A DNA stretch of 64,000 nucleotides from contig CM019691.1 of NCBI GenBank assembly GCA_009760885.1, positions 28,829,314-28,893,313 of the forward strand, given 5' to 3'. The notes beneath the pieces were generated by a model. The model searched no databases, was not told the DNA's origin, and worked only from the letters and a program-made list of their open reading frames with translations. The stretch comes from Achatina immaculata (Eukaryota; Mollusca; Gastropoda; Stylommatophora; Achatinidae). The translations under genes and the position numbers were made by a program. Shown piece after piece: positions 1 through 11,200 of this stretch; the stretch's first letter is position 1; each line of letters begins with the position of its first letter.

Positions 1-179
1 AGTGTGAACCTAAGGCAAAACACTGACAGATGAAGTTGGAAAAGTTAACATCCTAGTAAATGGAAAAAAAAAAACCAACAAAACAAAATTTAACGTACAA
101 CTTATAACAAAAATAGCTATATGTGAGTTCACTGTCTTTTCTTGTCTTGTATCTCCCTGGAATTGGCAGCCAATATGAA

Positions 180-470
180 AGTGCTGAGGTACAGCATTGT
201 CTTGATCTGGGAGAGGATTATGGCAGCTATTTTTTCAGTCTCTGAGTGCAGCTAAAAAGCAAGTAGGTGTGCAGTACTTCTTCAGCAGACTCCACCACCG
301 TTGTTCCTTTAGCCAAGCTAGACCTGTTACTAGGGGTACCAACAAAGAAACGGAGCAGGATCTTAGTCAGCTATGGTTTGCCAACATTAATGCTGACATA
401 TCTGTTATAGGTCACTGACTGCTGAAATGGACAGTGTCTTTGCCCCGAAAAGCAAGCTGGATGCAGGTGG
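180..470 (+). mobile_element. SINE-like interspersed repeat, copy 1
   Basis: Blocks such as TGCAGCTAAAAAGCA, AGACTCCACCACC and the following 'GTTACTAGGGGTACCAAC' recur at 8800-9140 (plus), and a shorter part recurs inverted at 53930-54120. No protein is encoded. It could be a SINE or a fragment of a longer LINE. Confidence 0.45.
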
Positions 471-1647
471 CCAAGGTGACAGAACAATGTCCTCTTGCCA
501 CCAGACAGCTGTTGTCTGTGATTCAAGCTATGGTCATTTTCTTTCTAATTTTACTTCTCTCATGTCTAAAGTGCTTGTCCACTATATTTCAAGGCTAACC
601 ATACACACTGTGCTTTATCACTTTATTATAATAAAGAAAATAATGACTAAGAAGAACAGCATGACTCAAGAGTCTGTGTAGCTCACAGGTTAAAAACCCA
701 ATGCAACTCTGTTCCGATAAGGAAATTTTTCTTGTCATGCACCTGGGGTTATGTCTATGGTGCTATCCCCTCCTTTTTTCTTTTCTTTAAAAAAAAAAAA
801 CAAACTATCTGATTGTCCTCTGAAAATAAGCATATCTGCCTGCATGGTAGGGCACACCAGCCTATATGTACTAAATACATAGCTTCCATCAAATTAACAC
901 TTTCCGTGCTGCAGGAAGAAATGCGGACGTTCAGTTGGATGCCGAAATAAAACCACAGGTCTTGATATGTTTAGGGGGTATAGTTGTAAAATGGAATGGA
1001 AAACAATGTTTCCATGTACTTCCGTGTACTTATTATATTTCAAAATATAACTACACGTATGAAAATTTCATAAATGCAGAGTTTTTTAGGAAAAAAGAAG
1101 CAATGTGATGTTTTTAGACAATGATTGTGCCCAGCTCACCATCGGCTAGGTCTAGATCTACACTACTTACCATCTGAGATGTCTAGATCTACTGTTGATC
1201 TCGTATTGTGATTCTATGTTGCATTCTCACTAAATTAATGTCTAAACCTCCTAACTATTTCGCCAGTCATCTAATATGTCTAGATCTACTTGGGATACAT
1301 TCAAGAGCAGAGGAGTGGTCACAGGCTATGTCCATACCCCTATCTACATCATCAAAAATTGAAAATTTTCCATATTTCTCTTCCTTTTTCTCACTCAGCA
1401 TCACTCGTAACTAAGCACTCTTTCACCATTTTGAAAAGTGTCACCAGAAACACGGACGAAATATGTACAATCTAAATGCTACACCGGTTGTTTTAATAAA
1501 ACAAACCAAGAGTCGCTATATCAACAACTGGCACATATCGGGAAACCGGAAGGGTCGATATAGTGACCCAAGGCACGGAAAGTGTTTAAGTAAAAATGAA
1601 TTTTCAGAAACCATGAATCCAATATGAGTTCATAACACCAACAAAAA

Positions 1648-1710
1648 AACCACCCACCCACAGACCCACCCACCCCCCCCCACACACACACACATGCACG
1701 CACACGCACA
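1648..1710. repeat. C-rich tract followed by (CA)n microsatellite
   Basis: CCCA-type units lead into a run of Cs and then CA repeats with GCACG interruptions. Confidence 0.85.
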
Positions 1711-2098
1711 AAAAATTGTTTCTGAAGATTGAAATATGCCATACAAAATTATCTGCAGCAACAGAACAATGAAACCTTCAAATAACATTCAAATAACGCT
1801 ATCACCCAAGAACTTCTTGGGAACAAGGGTAAAGCATGTACTGAAAATTATACATCATTACATTTTACTGAAAACAAAAAATCTTAAGTTCAAGGTTTGA
1901 AAACTCCTTGGAATGAAACATACTTGATGAAGGAAACGATACAGAAACCTTGTTTATCATTGAAAAAAAAAAAAAGAAGAAATGTTTTTGTTTTTTTTTT
2001 CTCATACGCTCCCTATAAAATTTTGTTCTTTTTTTTTTCATAACAATTTCAAAGAGTGCGAAAAATAAAGAAAACAATATTTATTACATTCTTCTTAC

Positions 2099-2292
2099 CC
2101 CCATTTTGCTTCCACACTTTCTATATCATCTGAGGTGACCAGAGTTGGTAGCTTCTCATACAAATGACACAAAGTGTTAGCTATTGACTGGCAAAACTGC
2201 GTCTGGGAAATCAAGGCTGTTGATGCAGATTTTTCTGGCAGACTAGCACACAACATGAGTCCTTCACATGCTTTCACAGACACTCTTGCATC
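2099..2292 (-). CDS. FHIP2A: FHIP2 exon, residues 205-268
   Basis: The 194-nt exon encodes [20 protein letters not shown] and ends [13 protein letters not shown]. Acceptor ACCCAG precedes 2292 and donor GTAAGA follows 2099 (five Gs make the exact junction slightly ambiguous). The next expected block, around a FLSWFDYCD-like motif, was not found between 1 and 2098, so the following intron probably runs off the edge. Confidence 0.92.
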
Positions 2293-5200
2293 CTGGGTAA
2301 TGATGGTTTTATGTTAGAAGAGATGTTTTTGATGAAGCTCATTTTAAAAAAAAAAAAAATGTCAAATGAATTAAAGTTCACTTAGAAAATAGAAGTGAAA
2401 TTTTTGTAAGATATCTGCAGGGCATCAGAGCATTACTTAGCTAGAACATCTTGAGTAAAGATTAAAATCTGTTCAACCTCTGTCTAGTAATAACTATTTT
2501 CATAACTGGCTCATCTGAACAGCTAACACATCTTGATTAAGGACTATAATCTATTTAATCTCTGAGAACAACAACTGTTGTAGAAGACTCATTTGAACAG
2601 CTAGCACATACAAGTAATTATGCCTGTATTGAGATTAGTTGTTGTAATATCTTCCTTCTAACAGTAAACATGAAGCTCTTAGCAGGTAATGCCAAGATGA
2701 AGAATATGTGTGCATATCAGATGGGACTGGAGGGAAGCACTGTAGCAGCCTTCTTAACAGAGCTCCTCTCATATATATAAAAAAAAAAATGTGAGCACAA
2801 ACCTAACCTATTTCAGATATAAAAGAAAGACACATTTTTTTTTAAAAGTGGTTGTGATGAAGCATGTTTCTTCTCTTGACTTATGGGCTTTGGGGTCACT
2901 ATAGCAACACCATTACTTCATCATCAGTGAAAACAAAGTAAAATGATATATCTCTATATCATACACTATTACAAATTTTCATAACAAATGGTAAAATGGC
3001 TGATGGTTAAAGCTATCAGAGTCCATAAAAAAAAACAGTTGATCACCTGCTGAATGTATTTAAATTAATCCATGATCTACTGCTGTCAGTGCAAATGTTG
3101 TTCCTAATGGCCTACATGAAGCATGGTAATTATAACCATGCAATTACTGTTGTATACAGCACCCTCTACATGGCAGTATAAACTTCATACACCCAATGTT
3201 ATGTAAATTAAGACAGCACAGATAGTCTTGTTGCTTATCAAACACACCGTTCACAAACAGAAATGATGCCCTGGGAAGTCAACATTCAAGACTACCTCAG
3301 CCAAGCAAGTCTGTTGTCAAGAATGAAGGAGCTGGAGGGTGAAACTTGGTGTGGCAAAGTTCAAACAACTAATCAAAATCTCAGAAGGATTGTCAGTCAA
3401 CAAAGGGATGGGTGTAATTAGTTACTGTAAAGGGGATACTGAACAGGAGACCAGAATACCCATGGATGTGTCCACTGCATATATATGATGGTCTCTTCTC
3501 ACTAAACTTACTACCCACCTCACTGGAAGACAACGTAAGAAGAGCATCGACCAGACTGAAAACCTGAGCTGGCTGTGTTCTTTTGTCAGTGGCTTGCCTG
3601 GGACTCTTTAGGGAGAGAAAAAAAAAAAGAGACCAAATTAATGACACTTTCTGTGGCTAACTGGTTTGAAATAAAGAAATCCTGATCTGTTTTTTTTTTT
3701 TTCCCCTTCTGTTAGAGAGCAAATGCACCTGAAAGTTTAAAAAGTGATGGATCTAATATTACCAACATTATGGTAATAAGTGCCAATTCAACATCAAACA
3801 TTAAACATCAAATTAGGTCAGGCACTGACTGCTGACTCAGCATCAAACATTTTCTCAGAAATACGAGGGTCGTAACGAAAGTCATGAGCAACAATTTTTT
3901 AAAAATCAGAATTTAAGGATTGAGAAAATATAAATGTATCATCTTAATCTGCATCCTTTGCACTTCATGTAGAGGTCACATGACGTCACTATCATATGTC
4001 ATGAGACAACGCGGAGCAGAAATAATATGGCGGGTGGTGAAGTTTCATTTCGTCAACATGCTATTATTGAGTTCCTCGTTAAAGAGGAAATCCCCGCTGC
4101 TGAAATTCATCAAAGACTTCAACTTGCTTATGGATATGCGTGTATGGGTGCTAGCAGTGTTAGGAGGTAGGTGAAACATTTCAAAGAAGGAAACACAAGC
4201 ATTCAAGACATGCCTCGCAGCAGTTGCCCTCGAACTGCCTCCACTGAATGCATCATGGAAAGGGTTGACGACATCATTAAACAAGACAGATGTGTCACAG
4301 TATCTGAAATTGCTATAAATCTTGGAATAGGACACAATGCAGTACAGGAAATGACTGAAACCCTAGACTACAGAAAAGTTTGTGCCCACTGGGTCCCACG
4401 TTTGTTGACTGAAGATCACAAAGCTGTGAGAAAAACTCTGCTCGCCGGACAACTGAGGAAATTTTAAAAATCAGTCAGTCAGTCATTTGCATGTCCCTTG
4501 TGGAACTTTGGCTCCCTAACAGCACTCCTGTAGACTCGCAGTTGTAAGCAAGATGCCCTGCTGCCAATGCATTTATCTGCAGATTATCAGCGATGTCTTG
4601 CAGCCATCTTCACCTTGGTCTTCTTCTCTTTCCTTCTCCCATTATCTACCCTTCCAAGATGGTCTTCTTTAGATTATCATGACGTTTAATATGTCCAAAA
4701 TATTTAAGTTCTCTCTGTTTAATCCTCTTTACTAGCCAGCCTTCTTCAATATTAAGTTCTTGCAGTATGGATATATTTGTTCTTTTTTTTTTGTGTCCAT
4801 GATATTTGAAGAACTTTTCTGTAGCATTTACAGAAAATAGATTGGGAAATTCTTCCACACCCTGCCTATAGCCCCAGTCTGGCACCCAGTGATTACCATC
4901 TTTTTGGTTTTGTGAAAGAACAAATGTGAGGCCATCACTACGACACAGGAGAGAACGTCCAGAAAGCAGTGCATCTGTACCTTCGGTCAGCTGGAATGGA
5001 ATTCTATCGGTAGGGTATTTTCAAAAGTGTAGAGCAATGAGAAAAATGTGTGCAGAGAAATGGAGATTATGCTGAAAAGTGAAGAAAAGGACGCAGACTA
5101 AAGTGATACATTTATATTTTCTCTATATATAAATATAAATTCTGATTTAAAAATAAAATTTTGCTCACAACTTTCAGTATGACCCTCGTAAGTCTCACAA

Positions 5201-8200
5201 TTCTTCTCTTTCATGATATACATAACACTTCTTTGTTAAAACTTCTCTAGCATGTTATACTTTTCTAGTTACAATGTGATGTTGCCCAAATCTCAACCAG
5301 CTGTTATTTTTACCCTGGTCTAACATTTTACATTTTTATTATTTAATATCTGTTATTCTTGCTTTCTTAACATCATTTCTGATAGGTGCTGCTGTAACTA
5401 TAAATGTAATTTACTGTGCCAGGTGATGCAGTGATCAAGATCTTGGAACAAGGACACAGAACCCACCATGTAGAAGGACTTTCCCAAATCCCCAGGGTGG
5501 ACTTAAAAATCGGCTTCTCAGATTCATCATTCAAAAAAATACGCTATCAGGGTCAGCTCCTGCTTTGTTGGCCAGACTGATGCATCCCAGCAACCAGAGG
5601 CATCATGTGTGACACCAAAGCTGCATGTACTGGATGAAGTGATGGCATGGTTATTAAAGACCTGCAAACCTGAGCTGGCCAAGATCCTACCCCACCTTTC
5701 CACTGATGCTCCCTTTAGCAGGACCAGTCTGGCTAATGGTGCGGGACTCACCCTGGTCTCCTTGATGATGGAGTCGCTAGCTACTGCATTCCACTCACAA
5801 TCTAGCACAATGTTGTGCTCAAACATCTTCACAGCATCAGCTGTTAAGAACATCTTGTTTGCAGTTTCATGGAAATCAAACAATGAAAAAAAACAAAATA
5901 ATCATCTCAGCTCTCAGATACATCATGACAAACAAACCTAGCCACTGAACACAAGAGAGTTACCTCAATGAAGAAATTCACAAGATACGGATCAGTCTTG
6001 ATCTTAGCACACACTGTACACAGAAACTCAATTTCTTCCTTCTCTGTTGGTCCTGCTTTTGTTTCCCCACAAGCTTTTATTAAGCGCTGTATGATGATAA
6101 ATCCACATGTATATTTATCATTCATTCTGGCTTACAGAAGCAGGATTTCGTTACATCACACTCACCACTGTATAACATAATGCTAAAAACTATCACTAGC
6201 ATTACCATGTGCCGTGTTCAAGATGACCTAGAGATCTCAACCTCAGATTTTTTTATTCATATCAAGTACATAATTTTTCTGACTCTATAATTTAAGTTGC
6301 ACATTATTACTGTATGATTTCTATCTAATTGAAGAGACAATGAACTCAAGATATCACTGCACTCTAAACACCACAATCAATGAAGCAGGCATCCTGACCA
6401 GAATATGAGACATTCATAAGACTGCCTTTCAAGAGAGCAATATTCTTCTGAAGGATCTTCTTACATCCTTCCCATGCCATTAAATGTCACATAGAGCTCG
6501 CATAGTTGTTTGTCAAGTTTTCCTGTTCTTGGTGAGTCTTTCAACTTCATCAAGGGATGCTATGCCCACTAAACTGGCTTCTCTTAACAATGTCCTCTTT
6601 AGAGTTTCACGTGGTCAACCTCTTTTTCTTTGGCCTGTTGGATAAGTCATGTAAAAAACATTATCCTTATTTTTTTTTAAGCTCTTGTTTCTTTTGCTTT
6701 AAATTTTCATTGCCCTGAGGCGACTTGATATTGATTTTGACATTCTAACTCTCATCTGTAGTAATGATGTTTATATGCCAGCTAAGGCAGTATACAATCA
6801 GTCACTACTCATGAACAAACAATAATTACAGTAGCATATAATCGCTCTGCTTTTGATAAAGTAAAACACAAAGAAATCAAACAGATGTTAAAAGACATAA
6901 ATATAGGTGGAAGAGACCTCAAAAAAGTTACACTGGAAACAAATAACTGCAGTCAGGATTGATAATCAAACAGAAGTGTATCAGAATATAATAGTAGAAG
7001 TACGACAAAGATGCGTTTATCCCGACCTTTTCTCCCTCTATAGTAAACGGATTATGAGACATATTGAAAACATGCCTGGAACAGCAGTGAGAGGATGCAA
7101 CCTAAACAATCTAAGACATGCAAACGACATGGTACTGATAGCCTAAAGCAAAGAAGAGCCACAAACACTGTTAGGCAAACTCATAGAAAGAAGCGAGAAG
7201 AAAGGACTTAGTTAAAAAAAAAAAAGAAAACAGATGCCATGATCATATCCAAGAAAGAAATGCCTGGAAAATGTACCATCAAAGTAAAAGGCATAGAATT
7301 AAAGCAAGTAGACAAATTCAAGTATTTAGGAACAATAATAACACAAGAAGGAAGATGAGAAACCAAAATAAGGAGCAGAATAGCCCAGGCCAAGTCTGCA
7401 TTTACGAAAATGAAAAACAAACTGTGCAACAGAACTCTGTTGATGAACACCAGAAAGAGAGTTATTCAGTGTTACCTTGAACCTGTATTATTATACAGAT
7501 GCGAAGCATGGATGGTAACAAAGAGCACTCAAAATCTACTGGAAGCAGCAGAGATGTGGTTCCTAAGAAAAATGATGAGAATATCATAGACAGCCAAGAA
7601 AACAAATGAAGAGGTTCTAATGGAGGCTGAGCAAAAGAAAGAAAATATGGCACAATTCAGAATTCCAGATTTGTAGGACATGTTTTAAGAGGCGGCAAAC
7701 TGGAACACTTAGTGACAACAGGAAAACTGGAAGGAAAAAGGGACAGAGGAAGATGAAGAAACAAGATACCTGATGGACTAAAAGAGCGGCACAGAAGATG
7801 GTCCAAAACGCAACTTACAAAAAGACCAAAGGATAAATGGTTGTGGAAATCAATGATAACCAACACCTGACTGGCATGTACGAGAGAGAGAGATATAATC
7901 ACTCACCACTCATGAACAAACAACAATCACAGTAATATATAAACACTCATCACTCATGAACAAACACCAATCATAGTAATATATAAACACGTACCACTCA
8001 TGAACAAACAACAATCACAGTAATATATAAACACGTACCACTCATGAACAAACAACAATCACAGTAATATATAAACACTCACCACTCATGAACAAACAAC
8101 AATCACAGTAATATATAAACACTTACCACTCATGAACAAACAACAATCACAGTAATATATAAACACTCACCACTCATGAACAAACAACAATCACAGTAAT

Positions 8201-11200
8201 ATATAAACACTTACCACTCATGAACAAACAACAATCACAGTAATATATAAGCACTTATCACTCACAAACAAGCAATTACACTCACCACTTATGAATTATG
8301 AATGAACAACTGTCTTTAACTCTTTTGAGAAAATGTAACTGTTCCTCTTACGGATCACTAAAAGGCAGAATATCTTCATGAAAAGACTGTTAAAAATTTC
8401 TAAAGCATACAATAACAACCCACTCTGCACAAATAAACAGTAAAAGGAGGGGCAAATTCTTCTCATTAAAACGAAATACGGAAAAAAAAAATGTTAAACA
8501 AATAATCATATGGTACTGACCTGCACCGCACGATGAACATTGATATGAGGCAACAGAGGATGAGTAATCCTGGATAGAAGTTTCGTAAAAAAGCTCAGTA
8601 CGACTTGCTTCATACCTGGAGGATGCTGAGTTTTGAACAAAAATATAAACAAAAAAATAAATAAATAAAGAGGGAACTACTGAAAAATATGTTCCAGCTT
8701 CACCTTTTTTTTATACTGAGACTTATATGTAGTATACGGTCATATGAGATCTTCATAAAGATTAAAAAATCACTTCTTCTCCAGTCTCCCTGCAACTGCA
8801 AGCTGACGTTCTTTGAAGCTGATATGGTGAAGATGTTGGGCCACAGCATTGTGCCAGCTTGAGAGTAGGTCACGGCAGCTATTTTTTTTAAGTCCCAGAG
8901 TGCAGCTAAAAAGCAGGGAGTGTGCAATACTTCTTTAGTAGACTCCACCACCAGGGGGACTATGGCGATCCCTGCCCAATTAGCCGAGCTAAGCCTGTTA
9001 CTGAGGGGTATCTGTTACTGTGGGTACCAACGGAGAAGTGGGACAGAGTTTTGGTCAGCTATAGTTTGCTAATCCTGACGCCAGTGTGTCAGCCGCAGTT
9101 TGCTGATTGCCAAAACAGACTGCATCTGACAAAAATCACCCAAGTAGTAAACAAACACTACTTCAGATTTCTAAGGCTTATTCATTTCTGTTGCACCATC
9201 AACAGAAGTTGGTTGGGCAGGTGAATATACAGTGTTTCAGTGGGTTTTCTGCATTCATATCGCTCTCTCTCTCTCTCTCTGAACCTTAAGTGCCCAAAAA
9301 CATGGGGCTTCCGCAAGGGTTTTCCACAAACGCTTGTCCGTTGCCTTTTTTTCTGCTCTTGCTGAAGTGAACCCTCTACTGCTCAACATCCTCTCTGTTG
9401 TTCTTCTCCATGTCTCCTTTGGTCTACCCTTTCTTCTGTTCCCCTGAGGTGTCCATCTTAGTGCTATTTTTGGTGGTGAGTCATCAGTCATCTGGAGCAT
9501 ATGTCCCAATCATGCCAGCGTCTTTCCTCAGTAACTGCTGTCAGTGGCTTCATCTGTATTTCTGCCAACAAGATGTTATTTCTTACGGTGTTTGGTTAAA
9601 ATATTCCTCTAATTCTTTGTAAACGTTTATTCCGAAATGAATTCAGCTTGTTTTTTAAAGTTATGGTGACTTCCCAGCATTCACTTCCATGGAGTAGTAC
9701 ACTTAGAACTCTTAAAATCAACTTAAAATGTCTCACACAGATGAGTGTCCATGTGGCAGTGGAGTCCAGACTCCAAAACATATCCTTCAAGAGTGCCCAA
9801 ACCATGCAGACCTAAGGCATGAGACATGGCCAGAGGACACAAGCTTTGGGGCTCCTATCAGGATCTGGAGAGGACTGCAGGCTTTGCTATGTCAACAGGG
9901 ATCAGGATCTGATGTGATCAACAACCTTGAATGCAGAAGAAGACTCTTAAATATCATTATTTTCATCTTCGTGCTTAGTTTTTTAAATTTCCACATAGTC
10001 TGCAGCCTGGTTTGCTCTAGTAAGACTGTTGTTGATGTCCTCTGTGCTGTCTCCATCTTCTACTACTCTACTACCAATATATACAAATTTGTTGACCTCC
10101 TCCACTGGCTTGTTATCTGCTCTCAGTACATTTCTGTTGTTCACATTTTGCTTCATTAAATTTGTCTTTCCTACATTGATCTTTAATCCTATATTGTTAG
10201 CATTCTGAGTTGGCTTGTTCATTCTATCTTGCATATCTTTGTGTCTGCTTGACAGCAGACAAATATCATCCGCAAAATCAAGGTCCTCTAGCACTGTGTC
10301 GAGGGTCCATTGTAATCCTCTGCATTTATCTGATGTTGCCTCCTCATTAACCAAATAACTGCTAAATTAAATAATGCTGGTGACAGTATACATCCCTGCT
10401 TTACGCCTGTTTGTACCCTAAAGTTGCTGGAGGTGTGTTCTCCGCAGAAAACTCTTGTATAGGGCTTTGATGACATTCACTATCTTATGAGGGAGGCCAT
10501 GCATCTTAGAATTTTCCAGTGTATTCATATAATCATGTCCAAACTGATGCTGTCATGCAGCCTGTGTTCTGGCTGATGATTGATGATCAAAATATAACCA
10601 AGAAAATTCTGATTACAGCATAAATTTTAAAATATATTATCAAAGTACCAAGAGTTCTTCTGTATACATTCAAATAATAACTTATGCAGGCTTAAAATAT
10701 ATTTCAAAGGATCTGAATTCTCTCCATGTTAAAAGAGTCAGTGAAATCTGGGAAGGTAAATGCCGCCAGACATGACACTGACCACATGACACTTTCATGC
10801 ACTGAAGGTCTTGGAAATATAGCCTAACACCCTAACCCCTTAACAGCATGGAAATGGGGATTTTACCTTTTTACCTTTATCTTTATGTTAAAAGAATAAA
10901 ATTATACAGATTTAACTCTTTATTTATTACTGGCCATGTGTACGGTTTTATAAAAAAAAAATTTTTTTAAAAGAAGTGTTAATAATACAATCGGTGCCAT
11001 CATTATATGTTTATTCTGCTGTTGGGAATCCGTAATTTTTACTACTGTAAAAACAGGCATTGTGTTATTTTCCTGCAGAACCATAGTGGATATTTCATTC
11101 TGAAAATTTTTTTGTGTGAGACTTTTTTTTATTTAGTCCAGCTGCAGGCTGTAAAGTTACCTTCAAAGGTGCAAACACTGACTTACATCAGTTCGGCCAA

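Larger units (their letters stand above)
1..2098 (-). other. FHIP2 intron tail; no host coding sequence seen
   Basis: This stretch holds a SINE-like repeat near 180-470, poly(A)/(T) runs and a C-rich/CA microsatellite at 1648-1710. No open frame here resembles a protein I know. Confidence 0.5.

Noticed and set aside
7899..8275. CRISPR-like array
   Set aside because: The units are contiguous copies of one 44-bp sequence with no unique spacers, and the DNA is clearly eukaryotic. It is a minisatellite.
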